Shown piece by piece: positions 12,734-26,210 of a DNA stretch of 64,000 bases. Below the pieces are notes generated by a model that worked only from the letters and a program-made list of their open reading frames with translations, was not told where the DNA came from and made no database searches. Each line of letters begins with the position of its first letter. Within the stretch, counting starts at the first letter, position 1. The translations under genes were made by a program, and so were the position numbers. Source of the stretch: Anseranas semipalmata (Eukaryota; Chordata; Aves; Anseriformes; Anseranatidae); NCBI GenBank assembly GCA_013399115.1, contig VXAA01006069.1, forward strand, positions 224,695 to 288,694, written 5' to 3'.

Positions 12734-15700
12734 CAACTTTTTTAGAACCAAAACAAGAGGATAANTTTTTTTGAAGCAGACCTGTTTCAGAACTAAAATC
12801 CACGGTAAAGCATGCTTGTTGCCAACTTCAGGCCCTGATCTTCACTATCAACCCAGGGCTTTGAGCCCAAAGTGCCCCCAAACTCATTACAGAGTAAAAT
12901 GCAATACTAGTATCAGGCAGCAGCAGTAGTTAATCAGTACATTATAATCACTAAAATAAAAAAAATATATGTTCGAATATATTTGATGAAGTAAACTCTA
13001 CTTTCTACACTAATGATCAACATTCATTATTAATGGCTAAAATACTGCAAGTGGTATTCCCTTTTGGATGAATTCATAAGAATTAACTTCCACTTACACT
13101 TGCATTTTTGCTTTAACACTTTTCCTGTTCCTCTTGTGAAATGTTTACAGTTTGAAACCAGTTACTGCTCCAGCATCAATGCCATTATTTCATAACTACA
13201 CTTAAGGAATCACAGAGTGTCACCACTGGATAATATAATTCCACATTGTGGAGCCAAATGAGGCAAAGATGGGGCATTTATCCAACAATCAATCCAGAGC
13301 TGCAGGCAAGCCTCCCTTTCCTTTTTATTTCTTTAAATGAAGTGGGAGATATCTGAGCATGATTTTATTTTGTTTTCATTTCTACAAATCAGTATGCAGT
13401 CTGTAGTGATAGATTTTGGCACAAAACAGCACAAGCTTCTCACTATTGATACTGAAAAGCTGTCCTTTAATTGGCTTTGTAAATATTTTTTTTGTCTCCT
13501 GTTTGTTGCTGTTTTTTTTCCTGTTTTGCTTCCTGTTTCCTGTCTAAACTTCATAACCAGTTTAGACATTGCAGGTAAACTTTTCTAATTTATTTGTATT
13601 TTAATAAAGTTTTTCTCTTAATTGAAGTTTTTATATTCATTACTCATCATTAGGAAAGAGCACTAACCAATGCATCAAGTTGACAAAAATTATTTATCTT
13701 AATAAAAAACACTTGTATAAAAAATGGTTTGAACTTTATTTTAAAACTAGGCCTTTGCTGCCCTCTACCTGTCGATTTCCAGACTGTGGGAGAGGACAGA
13801 AAAACCAGAAGCATGCCCAAAGCCCCAGACTTTTCTCAGAATACTAAGAGCTCAATTGCATAACTTGTCTTGATCTCAAGCAGAAAAATCAAAGTCATAT
13901 TTATTGTCTTCATTCATTTACTTTAATTGAGGGAATATTACAAAACTCTTCGGGAAAAAAAAAAAGAAAGAAAAAAAAAACTAGCAAACCAGCTCTTTTT
14001 CTTGTGATTAAACACAGAGTCACGACCACCATGGGAAGAATGATTTGTAAAGGCTTTCAATTATATTCAGCTGCAAGTAACAGCCTCAAAATCACTCATT
14101 CATTTAATCATCCATTACTGGGGCTACGAGTGTGACTTCCCTCAGGCTAAAGCCACCTTGTTTCTTTCCTGTTAAGTATTGTGTTCAGTGTATGCTGGAC
14201 AAGACAACTGCCATGTTTCTACCTCTGCTTTCTCTCATAGGAGTACATAGGCCTTTTCCTTTTACAGACAGTATTCTTCACACTTTCTGGGTTTGTTTTG
14301 CTCTATTATGAAAGGCAAGATCTGCAAAAGAAAGAAGAGGGAATCAGTCTGAGCCCCTGCTTCAGCTGATTTTCTTTCTTATCTACTAAGAAGTGCTGAA
14401 CACTGCAGTTGCAAACACTGAAACAAAAGATGAAGAAAACCTCTGTTCCTTACATTGCTTCTTCCATCAGGAATTCAACTCACATCTGTGATGAACACTT
14501 GTGGTGACTAGAGGATCAGCACAATCATCACAGCACAAATAATCAGAAGTTATTATTTAGATGGCAATGGAGTTCTACCCTTCCTTTTTAAACTTGTTGT
14601 TTGTTCATTGGTTTCTCTTAATGCCCACTTAATTAAAACATGAGAGGAAAGAAAACTTTTTAAGTCCTTAGTAGCCTATCCATCCTACCCTCTCTCTGAA
14701 GAGTGGTGAAAGCTTCCAATTAGTATATTCTATGTCCCCAGTTAGTTGCACAAAATAGGGAAACTGAGACCATGTCCTTAATATCATGGTGGTCAAAAAC
14801 AAGCAGAATAGCCAAACTTCTTTTGTATAAAATAAAAAAATGAAGGAGACGACTTCCATCCCCTTGAATCTTACCTGAAGCTATCAGGCAAAAGTAGGCA
14901 TACATGGAGTACTGTGGAGGTCCACTGCATTTTAATGAAGTCCTAAAATAAGACAGATTCCTCAAGCTACATGTACTGCACACTACAGCACACCAGGTGA
15001 AAGATTAGAGCATGTCATTTATTTTAAAACATTGTGAAATGTTTGCATCTAGAGAATACAAACATAAGCAAGATCCACTTTGTTAATTCCACTCTGGCTT
15101 CAAGCCAGTGTGAATGAAAACAGAGTATACCTTTTTAGGTATACCCTTGGTTTTATCTTCTGTAAAAAGCCCTCCCATCACACAGAAGGAGACCCCATTG
15201 ATGGCTGTTCTAACAGGTTTTATGCCACTAACATTAACAACCTATCAAATCAGATTTTTACCAGAAGCAAGGAATCTGCACATAGAAAAAGTTATCTTTT
15301 GTTAGGGTTTAATAGCAAAACTTCTGAGAAGCTTGGCAGGAAGAGAGACAGCTCCTGCTCTGGACAGCTTATAAAAATGTAAGAAAAGCACATGCTATCC
15401 AGAGAGAGAGAAGGCCTTTTCTCAGTCGTGGTCTAGGCTCTGCTCTCTGGTGAAGCTAACAAATCAACGCTGATCATCTCAGGATTACAGCAGGCTCTGC
15501 TGCCTACCACCACAGAGGACAGAAAGCCTCCAGGAAGTTCACTTGGGATCTCATTTTGTTAACCACACTGTTGCACAGAAACTACACCAGCAGGCTCCAT
15601 TATAAAACCTTAAGACAGGCAGCCACACAGACTCAGTAATTTGGACTTTGTGTTTTGGTTTGTTGTTTGGGTGGGGTTTTTCCATCTTGAGTTTGTTTTG

Positions 15701-18700
15701 CAGAAAAAACAAAACAACTGCCTTTTTTGTGAACTTCCCAGGGGAAAAAATAAAAAGTAAGGCTTTCAAGAGGAACTGAAAACAAGGTAATTTCACATGA
15801 CACAAAATAATTTCTGAATGGAAAACTATGGAGTGCCACTTTGGAAACACATCAACTAGAACCTGAACGAGCACCTCTTTTGCTCAAACAAAAGGAGTCA
15901 AAGTAGTTAAATGAAAGTGTCGTCTTCAACAAAAGAACACAGGTACAAAGTAAGGCATTCTATTTAAACAGAAGTTCAGTGGTTATTAAGGTACAGTAAT
16001 AAGGAAATATGTGATCCTGTGGTGGGCTTAAATCTCAAACTACTTTCAGCTGCTTTATGAACTGTTATAATTCCCTTATCCAAGTGAGAAGTTTAGCCAT
16101 TATTAATTTAATTTCTGCAGAACATAAGTCTTTGGAAAAGCTAAATGAGAACCCTTGACCTCTATTCAGTTACTTTTAAAGCAACGCTTCCTTTTCATAC
16201 CACCATATGCTCAAGCAGGTTACTGGAAGTAGAACTGTAATATTGCTGGGGAATATTGCTAGAGAAACATCTTGTAAACATTCCATATCTGTATACTTTT
16301 ACAATAATGTTAAAAAAGGCCCAACAGCTTGTTTTCATGATAGCCTGCCAACAAAGCCCAAAATAATTTAAAACAAAAACAAATAAAAAAAAGACAGGCA
16401 TTGACTGAAACTTCAGAAAAAAAAAATAAAAATCAAGCCCCCATGTAATTATTTTTTAATTAGGATTATTTTTAGGAAAAAGAACCCCAAAATAACCTGG
16501 GGGGGGATTATGGCCAACTTCCATTCAGAAAGATAATACGGGTCCCAGGAACTAAACGGTCAATCTCTTATACAAAGTGATTAGAGGTCTGAAATAAAAT
16601 GGAAGCACTTGTGCAATCCTGCATTCTTGTTTTCCATTTTAAGTGTCTTATTTTAGTCACTTAAAATCTCAGGTACTAATTTCTACAATATGAAAGGTAC
16701 ACTGAAGTTGGAGCTATCTGTACTCAAGCGTTCAGTATCATAATTGATAATTGCATCTGGTCTAAATATAGTTTCTACATTAAAAAATAATAGGGAAAAA
16801 GTTTAAGAGTTCGAGAGCTGAAGAATGGATAGCTTTTATATGTTCTTTCAAAGATTAATACTTGCCTCTCTGTCCATAGTTAGGTTTCCAGTAACATTTA
16901 TCATCTATTCAAAGGTTGGAAAAAAAATAGTAAATGAACAACGTGGGGGGGAAGCCCATTAGCGCTACAGAACATAACCTTACCACTTAGATGAGAAATT
17001 CAAGACCATGAGTGGTAAAACAAACATGATGGGGGAAAAGGAGTTAGGCAGAAGGGAAACTAAGTTGATCTTGATTTACAATACTGACATCAACCCACAA
17101 ATTAGCATTTGATTAACATGGCTGAGATGTAGAAGGAACGATTACCATGAAGTTGAATCCCCACAATGTTCACAACTCTGCACATTCTTGATGGTATTCC
17201 AAAGATAAAATCTGGACCCTGCAGTACTCACATAACAGGGCTTCACTTGAGTACTAAAACTCTCTTCTCTTGAGTACTAAAGACGTGCAGAATAAAGCAA
17301 ATGAAACCTATGAGTGAGCAAGATGAAAAGATGAGGGGTACCATTACAGCACCCTCCATGAGCTTGAGACGCAGAAGAGATTCTGAATAGAGCAAAAGAC
17401 AAGAAAATATCCTGTCAAAGATGTAGGATTCAGCTGCCTCTGATTTCACCATGTTGCCTCCACATATTTCCAGGGAAATCAATTAAATATTTATGATATG
17501 GGGGAGAGGGAAAATTGAAGACTACAGCATCCAGACAACTATCAGGCAAAATTTACATTCTAAAAGCGACAATTTCTGTAAAGCAGGAAACTGTTGATTT
17601 CTGGTTGAAATAAGGCCTCTTTGCCAGAATAAAGCTTTTAGAAAAATATCCTGCTGCATTTAAAACTTGCTGGGTTAATTGTTGTCTTTTACATTTTAAA
17701 AGATCTTCTCATTTCAAAATTCTTGTCAATGTTTTTTGAAAACCATTCTGCATAGAGAAAAATGGTTTAGTTTGATAAAGTCTTTGTGAGCTTTGTTGGT
17801 AAAAAAAAACACAAATGAGAATCTGATTGTCTGGAAAAAAAATCTGTATTGGAAGCAACCTAGTCAAAATAAGGAAAGAGTTTCTGCAAATAGAACCATC
17901 TCTAGCATCCTAAAATCATACGGTCATGAATCTCCAGCTAAAACAAACCTCTTGAGAACAGCAAGGATAAAACAAAGACAAATTAATGTTGATGCAAAAT
18001 TCATTTTAGCTAAGACTACATTAATTACATCATACATTTGCATAAGCATTGTAAACCCCTTACAGGCAGACCATATGAACGTCCATCTTCTCACCAAGCA
18101 CTGTGCTTGGCTCTTACATAAAAGTAATAAGCAAACCACAGTGCTTTGGCACAAAACTGTGAAGATTATTTTAGATACACTTTCTTACTTTGTGCCTACT
18201 GAGTTTTGCAGCAACTAAGCAAGACTAAAGAGATGGTTAGAAAGAGATGAGGCATATTTCAAGCTCTTAAAGGAAATGTAATATATTTATTTAGATCATC
18301 CGATATCAAAAACCACTAAAATCCTATAGGTGCCTCCCTTAATTCAAACAGCCTACTGCAATTTAATAATCCTTAACTCTTTCAGTACAGATCCAAGTTT
18401 ATTAGGGATGGATTTATATGCTTCCATATTCATTTTGGGCAACAAAATCCTTTGTATAAAGTAAAAATAGAGCCTCTATAAACACAGTCACTGAAGTTTT
18501 AAACATGATTTTCTCTCTTTGCCTTCCTGAACGCTCATCTGAGGAAGGACAGAATAAAGACCATAAACAGAGCTATCTTTACAGAGAAGAATGAAATACA
18601 AATCGGATATGACTTTACATTTCCATTGGTTTGTCCTCTGGAGTAAGCCACTCATTTGCTCTGACAGACCAGTGTCCCCTTGCCTTTCTGGAGGAGGTGG

Positions 18701-21398
18701 ACAGAAGATTATCAGTTCTTAAAAATGTGCAAGAATCTAATATGAAATTATACATGAAAGGAAAAATACTTTTGTTTCATTAAAATGTTACCTTCATTTC
18801 TTTATGTATTATCTTTCATAGAGCACGCATGGTATTGTATTTCCTATAATACCAGAAAAACAATCTGTTTTGAAAGAGTAATGTTGATGAAGTGTCCAAC
18901 ACTCAAAGTTACTAAAACAGGCTGGGCACTGCCCTGGCTGTGCTGCAGTCAATGGGAGCTTTGCCATTGGCTTCAGTGCACTTCGGACTTCACACAGGGC
19001 TTTCTGCTTCCATCAAACACGTGACTGTTGTTTTTCAGTAAAATACTAAATATATATTTTTTCTGGCAAATAGCAAACCTCTGAAGCAGAAGCAGTTTAA
19101 TCTGCTTTAAAGCTGCTGAAGAAAATAAAATTAGTCTGACAATTGTGTCAGCGTTAAATCTGCTTGGATAAGCCAAGTGTAATCAAAGGCTGATAGCATA
19201 TGTGTAACACCTTGCATTTAAAAATAGCCCTTTACACTTCATTAATCTCAAAGTTTAAAACAGATGATGGAGGTTTATAAGAACATGAGTACTAGCTTTC
19301 AAGCAGACCCCTTCTAAATAATTTAAAGTAAGTGTCAATGTTCCTACAAAGATATCAAAGTTGCAAAAATAATATAGCTGAAATGAATATAGCTAGAGAT
19401 TACAAGGAGATTGCAAGTCTGTAGGGCAGGGATCATCTTCTGTCTGTACTCTGAAATGCCTGCCAGGCTTTTGGGTGGTGTGAAAACACCGAGTATAAAG
19501 TAACATTTTCATGTAGCATGTGTAGCATAAAGGTCAATCAATCACATTTTTCAAACTATGTCTCTTTCTGTTATAACATCAATGTTGCTATTTCACAAGA
19601 GTATTTGGAAAACAGCTGTTATTTTAAAAAGTCAGTTTGCATTTTAATCAAATTGAATAAAAAGCCAGGAAATCCCTGAAATTAGAAAACCTATACAGCT
19701 GTCCTCTTCACCTCTATCCATTTGACATAGAAATGCAGATTGTGACTGCACTGTGCAGATCTGAGCAGTGAATGCAGCCTTACAGGGTGCTTAGATTTAG
19801 TCTATTTCTTCTCACTTAAAGTTGCATTATGCTAGACTTAAGGCATGCTTTATTTACATGCATTCAATCTCTAGTGGGAGTTTATATACTGTGCACTGGA
19901 TAATTCTCTAAGTGAACAACAGTCCAGCATCGAGAAGAGTTTCATACAGAATACAAATAGAAAGCATTAGACGACTACCTCCCAGGGACAGCAAGTTCCC
20001 CAGGCTTACGTTGGGGATGAGGATTGGTCGATCTGCTCACCCTCAGGGGCTGTCTGGAATTATAGATCAGGGACCTTATTGTCATACCCCAGCTGCTGCA
20101 CAAAGCCACTAGAAGAAAGGAGATTTACGAGTATTTCAGCGGCACTGAACCAGGGATACAGAAGCTATACAACTGGGAGTACAGTGGCTCTAAATCTGCA
20201 GGCATTATGCAAAAAGAAAATGCAGAGTTCGGCATCAAGGGAGCTCTCCCAGAGCAATAGGACATCTTTGTAAATTCTCTAAAGAATAAATTTAACAGTT
20301 ATTAAAGAACAACACCCTGTTATTGCAGTCACTGAACTTTACATCACAAGGAAAGATGCAAGGGATTTTCAGAAAGACATCTGTCATTTAACAGTGACAG
20401 TGACCTCAGCACTGACGAGCAATTCAAATCCCCAGTGATGGAAACAAATTAACCCCTTGGTACATGGCAGGTTGAGAACTCCAGTACTAGGACTGCTGTA
20501 CACTGTAACAGAACAGGCTAGAAAAGGTTTTATTTTCAGGCATGCAGTAGGCAGAATGGGGTATTTTTCTAAGATCGTAATTGGTGTACCTAAAAAACAT
20601 TCATGAAATTATTTAACATCATGTAAATATTATGGATAGTCTTCAAAAGTTGCAAAGGAATTTCAGTGGCAGAAAACTGAAAAATCTTTATAATATAGTA
20701 TTTAAGGACCACGTTCACAAGTAGAGAGGCTAGCATCCTTTATGCATACCCATTTCACAAGACAATGATGTTTTACCAACAGTATATTCAGTCATATCCA
20801 AAACTGGGATACTAGGGATCCTGCACAGTTATTTCACTAGTAACTGCTAGCAACACTGGCTTGCAGCCTGACCTGACCTCCTATACATAGTTCTCAGAAA
20901 CCCATGGAGGAAAAAAAAAAAAAAAGAAAAAAGAAATCTGCCCATATGTTCTTTTCACTCAGCAGATGTTTGCAGAGGAAGAAGGATAGGCCATAGAGAT
21001 TACTCCATCCCAATGACTCAAGTAGTGCCTGCGATACCCTTGGAGAGTAGGACTGTAAAAGTTCTAAAGAGTAATGGAGTAAGACGCTCTCATTTAAATG
21101 GAGCGCATCAACACTTGTGTCTATTTTTCTAAGTCAGTACAGCTGTTCTGCTCTTAATAATCTTTGACAAATACTCACTTAAATATGCAGTAGATTGTGT
21201 TCACCACTCCTCTTGCCACCATATAACCCATTCTGAAACCACACAGCAGTTCCCAACAGTGCTGACTTACCTTTATAGCTCTGGGTAAATAGAGAACCCT
21301 ACAAACACAGTAACAGTTTGTTTGGAATACACATGATCCGGAGTCCAAGCGGAAGATATATGGGGTAAAAAGGAGTGAAGATGGCAAGTCTTCACTCA

Positions 21399-21439
21399 AG
21401 TCTTCATGTGCCTTCAAAGGCACATTTGGTATGAAGACT
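21399..21439. repeat. Two-part inverted repeat (cruciform-capable)
   Basis: AGTCTTC and ATGTGCCTT, a CA loop, then AAGGCACAT and, after 7 unpaired bases, GAAGACT. Sixteen base pairs form in all, 9 of them nearly contiguous around a 2-base centre. Confidence 0.85.
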
Positions 21440-24400
21440 CAAATGTTTGACCTGCAATGGACCACAAATGCAAGCAGATTATTTATTTCTTGTTCTCCCA
21501 TAACACTTGGCATTCTCCAACTGTGAATATTAAAAAACACACTTCTGCATACAGGCAGAACGTTGTTTTAAATCATAAAGAATCACAGGATAGCATGTAG
21601 TCTTGGGGTCTTGTTGAGAAGCCTTCTCATGTTTTTGCTTTGGCAGACTGTTGCTCCAGCTCACCCTCTAGATATTCATTCCTTTTCCAGTTGGCATCAG
21701 CTTAGAAGTACCAAAGCATGTGATGAGGAAAGCTTAGATTTGTAGAAATAGATCAAAAGCTCTTTTGTTTCAGATGTTGAACTTCAGTTTATACACACTT
21801 TTATTTATACAGAAATGCTTATGCATTGGCTAAGTGTGTTTAAAACCAGTCAAATCTGTTCAGAGACAGCCAAGTTGAGCTGCAGGGCTAAGTACAGTGA
21901 TAGTTACTTTTAAATGTAAGTACAGGATGCAAGCCTAAAAACATAGGACAATTTTAATTTGTTTTTAGGTTATTTTCTAAACAGATGATAATGTTACTCA
22001 TTTTTGTATTTAGATCACAACAAATTTTCAATGAAAATTTTCAATCAGGTTCACTAGCAACATTCTCATAAGAATTGAAGGACTTCATTGCAGGCTGTAG
22101 ACCTCAGAATATGTGGGACTTACCAAGCCTTTCCTTGCTTTAAGCTGGGAGGAAGCATCTAGAAGACATCTCTGATGGTTACAGGCATTCCTTACAATAA
22201 GGTTTCTCCCTATAATCCTAAAAGCTGAGTGGGTGGGGCCTTCATTTAGCAGAAGGAAAAACAGTTGAAGAAAAGTTCTGGTTCCTCTTAGTGCTGCTTA
22301 AAAAGAGCAGAAGGTAATCCAGCATCTGAAAAATATTGGAAGATTACTTTGGCATTTAAAGAAAAGCTTGTTTTTTTTTGTTTGTTTTGTTTTTGTTTTA
22401 AAATCAAAGACTTGGCAGAAAACAGCAAGAAAGTGTATAGTTAATATCTCAGCAAGCTGAAAATTGATTTAATTTAGCCTTAATTGTATGCAATACAGAA
22501 AAAAACAAAGCAAGAGAATGTACAGGCACACTTCAACATTTTAATCCTTTGTGTATCATGGAAACAAGCTAAATACTGCATGAGTGTGATGCTAATGGTT
22601 CCACGGTTGTACAGTGTATTAAAAATATAAGTGTATATAAAAAGTCTAGTCCATTTCAGCTGGAAGACACATACAGTACATATATATTTACATATACATT
22701 TACATATACATCCAGTACATGTAAATTGCAAGGATTAGTACCCATATTTTTCTACTGTTATCTACTCACTACCTTGCAAGTTCAGCCCTAAACAAAACTT
22801 TTTCAACATTCCTGACAGTAAAAAGATGCAATTTCTAGTTCCAGAAAGAGTTGCATGCATTTCTTCAGCATGACGACTATGAACCACCACGTCATTAATC
22901 CATGTCCTGTAAAAGATTAAAAACACAGCAAGGTGTTTCCAACAGAAATAAAATAGTGTCAGTATCATTGTGCAGGTCAAAACCTCATAAATCTTATGCA
23001 AAAGTAAATCCTCACCTGAAACGTTCCAAGCAGTTTTGGCTACTCAGATCAGAGGTATCGTATCATATCTGCTGATTCCATTTAAGACACTAAAAAGAGC
23101 TCTACACTTCATGCTCTGGAACAGGATTACAGAAAGATCTTGCCTGTAATCTAGGACCACCTTTTTATTCCCAAAAGATGTTTTTAAACATCTGAAATAC
23201 TTAACATCACCTAATGCCATTTTTCACCAACCACAAAATTTCTTACCAAGCCTCTTAATATTGGCTCCACGATAGGACCTATGCCCACCAGCTATCTAAA
23301 CTCTGTCCAACTGCTTTCCCCAAGCCAACTGAATGTCCAGAGAAACACCATTAATAACCAGTTATCACTTGGAGTTTGAACCATCAACCGCTATATTTCA
23401 AGTCCAGTTTTCCCATCAATCTGTCATTTAATTCACCTGGTCTTTAGCAATGGAGGATACAACTGTGTTCCCAAATCATTTGCAGTCTTATGAGTTTGTA
23501 TCACTTATAGTAGTCAACGTTCAAAAAAAAGGTTCTTCAGATACAGATCTAGGGAAAGGCATATGCCACTGAAACCAACACTGGTGAACAGTCAGGAAGT
23601 TGCCAATATAGAGCTGGTACCTTGTGAATGCAAAGGAAATTGGAAAAGTCTCTTCACAGGAATGTGTACATAAATATACCTGTATATTCCAGCAGGCACC
23701 TTCATCCAGAACTGCCTAAAACTGTGGGCTTTATTTCTGAGATTCTGAAAAACAAATGCAATCTCAACTTAGTTTGGAATAACTCAGTGGCTACACAGCT
23801 TACCAGGAATCTGTCATCTGGAATAGGGCAGCCTTCAATCTCTCCCTCTGAAATTATTTCCATAGCTTGTTATGGATGTAAGAAATTTCTTTCATTGAAT
23901 CTGATGAAACATTATATACAAAAGGGAACCAGAGTTCCATTAAAAATTCCTTCTAAGTCTACAGAAAAAAAAAAAGCAATTACATCCATTATAGTTAACA
24001 GCTGCTTTAAAAAAAAAGGTCATTTAAGCTATCACTTAGTATACTTCAGTTAGAATTGACAGTGTATAGAAGAAATCAAATATACATTTTAGTTTACAAG
24101 TTAAATCAGGAATGCACAGAGTTCAAAGGTCCTGAGGTCATGCTGGATTTGACTACAGTTATAAAAGATAAAATACACTTGCAGAAATTTAGGCAGCATC
24201 TCAGTTCTCTTAACCATCACAAAAATTCTCATGCTAAAACTCTTGTCAGTTTCTAGAACACTGCTACAGTTTCCGTTAAACTGACTGGGAAGGGATCAGC
24301 ATCATCCTCTTGTAGGGCAAGAGATCTACAAATAGAACACAAATAGATGAGTGACCACTTTGTAAAGCAGAAAGGAACTTATACCTTAAAAATATTACAA

Positions 24401-25489
24401 ATATGAATCTTATTCCTAGTCTTAAACTGGGGAACAAGAGAATGAATGTTTAGAGATCTAGGAAGTACTTAGTTATTTTAAGCTTACATATCCAAAAGAA
24501 ATACTGTTCAACCAGCTGCAGGCTTGACACATCTTTCAATCAACGCATGCTAACTAGTTTCAAGCTAATCTACTTAAAGGTATAACAATCAGGTCCACAT
24601 CATGTAGTGTGTGGTTTGTGTTTTTTTTTAAATGGGAACTTATAAACCATGTAGGAAACAAGAGGTCAAGGCACAAAACTCAGTTTCCTCTCTCTTCCCT
24701 CACAATGTTTTATTGTCTGCTCTCCCAGCTACACTAAAATGCAACAGCTGAAAGACTACAAATACACATCATTCTTCAGAGCTGACCACCACTACTGGTC
24801 TTTCTGATGGCCTATTATCTAAACCAAGTACTCCTCCACAACACTTGCTCACTTTCCCTAATTCTACAATAGATCACCAAAAAAGCAAATTGGTTTATGT
24901 TTGAGGTGAGGAGTCTTAATTCTCTCTAACCTCTACCCACTCCCTGCATATACCACCTGTATACAGCGATAGTTACAAATTAACACAACTGTTCTCCAAA
25001 GGAGAGGTGCACAAATTACACATACGATGAGATTTTGAAAAAAGTTACCCATAATTGCTGCAAGAGATTGCGTAGTTACTTCTATTAAAGGTTACCACAT
25101 TTAGGGAAAAGTGATGCAAATTACTTAGCTGTAGTTAGAAAAAGCTAAATCAAACATTTCCAGTTCTTGTTAGTCAAAAGCTAGATTAGAAGTAACTGAA
25201 AAACAAAAACAGTGCACTGATAAGTAATTTGTAAGACAGCCAACAGTAAATAGCATGTAAATATACTGAAAGCATGCTTCCCCAGGCATAGCATAAAGGC
25301 TACAGTACCACAAGTCTGTCCTGGTAGGTGTAGTCTGAATATATCAAAAAACAACAACAAAAAAGAAGTAACATGAGTTGCTAAGATGCAACTACAAGTT
25401 TTAAATAATCGTAGCATCAATCAAGATTTGATTCAAAACCAGTTTGGTAGTCAGCAGGGGGAAACACTTGAAATACTTAACTAGACACT

Positions 25490-26045
25490 TTAAACAGTAA
25501 CATTTAAGCATTTTATTGCTACAAATTGGTACATCTTATCACAAAAAGCTACAAGGCGTACACATACTCTATTATACAGAGTGCAATGCAGTCCCCAAAA
25601 CAGCCACACTCAACAGCACAATTTTTGAAGTTTACTCATTCTGTATAGAGAGGTAAATATGATAAGCTTATGCCATACAGCATTTAAAATATTTACCACC
25701 CCACAGACCAGCCTTTCTTTTCAATTGATTAGACCAAAAACTATTATATCCAACACACCAAAAAAATAGGATGCTTAAAAAAATATACAACACAATGTTT
25801 TAATCAGCTTTAACAGTCAGTTTGCTATAAAAAGCTCAACTAAAATAGTCTGAATTTCATTTTAAACAAAATCAGAAACACAGAGGAATTATATAAACAA
25901 GTTCTCCACAGAATGGAATGCATGCATAGGGTGGGGAATCTTCAACAACTCTCATTTGAGACCATTAAAGAGTCTTAGACACTTTAGAGCAGAAATAAAA
26001 AGCTGTTTTGCCCCCCCTAATCTGTTTTCATTTGTTTTCTTGCAC
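25490..26045 (-). other. ZNF326: ZNF326 3' untranslated region
   Basis: About 550 bases from the stop codon to the expected cleavage site. AT-rich with U-rich stretches on the transcribed strand. The first good AATAAA on the minus strand after the stop is at 25517-25512. No longer ORF or repeat is seen in it. Confidence 0.75.
25512..25517 (-). terminator. Poly(A) signal AATAAA for ZNF326
   Basis: The plus strand reads TTTATT, so the transcript reads AATAAA. Downstream on the minus strand come T- and GT-rich bases (GTTTAAAGTGTC, AAGTGTTTCC) as expected for cleavage-factor binding. Cleavage is expected around 25485-25500. Confidence 0.75.
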
Positions 26046-26210
26046 TTAGTTATCTTCAGTGTGGTCTAAGGTGAAGTCAGTTTGCTCTTCAGTTTCTTCT
26101 TCCTCTTCTTCCTCCTCTTCTTCCTCACCTTCAGCTGGTTCATCAGCCTTGTCCTCTTCTTCTGTCTGCTGCTCCTGAGCCTGATCATTAATTTCAAAAG
26201 GATTTTCACC
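26046..26210 (-). CDS. ZNF326: ZNF326 exon 12 coding part, acidic C-terminus
   Basis: 165 nt including the TAA at 26048-26046. The acceptor is CTCCTCCAG|GGTGAA. It encodes residues 482-535: [15 protein letters not shown], a Glu/Asp-rich stretch with 11 consecutive Glu (mixed GAA and GAG codons), then [15 protein letters not shown]. The acidic tail is characteristic of ZNF326. It appears shorter than the tail I recall for human, which has long Val-Glu repeats. Confidence 0.96.
   Translation of the reverse strand, partial: GENPFEINDQAQEQQTEEEDKADEPAEGEEEEEEEEEEETEEQTDFTLDHTEDN

Larger units (their letters stand above)
7640..25480. other. Intergenic DNA between candidate enhancers and ZNF326 3' end
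   Basis: About 18 kb of AT-rich, mostly unique-looking DNA. The longest open frames (141 codons at 17793-18218 plus and 23628-24053 plus; 140 codons at 7896-8318 minus) have compositions typical of AT-rich chance frames and no recognised domain. It includes a 34-base T run at 12696-12729 and a long hairpin palindrome at 21399-21439. No RNA gene or element family was recognised. Confidence 0.6.

Noticed and set aside
13203..13325. Possible old CR1 remnant starting AATCACAGAGTG
   Set aside because: Only the first words resemble the CR1 3' end; the following sequence does not carry the usual CR1 words.
17793..18218. 141-codon plus frame
   Set aside because: Lys/Asn/Thr/Ile-rich as expected from AT-rich non-coding DNA; no motif.
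23628..24053. 141-codon plus frame
   Set aside because: No recognisable domain; composition follows local base content.
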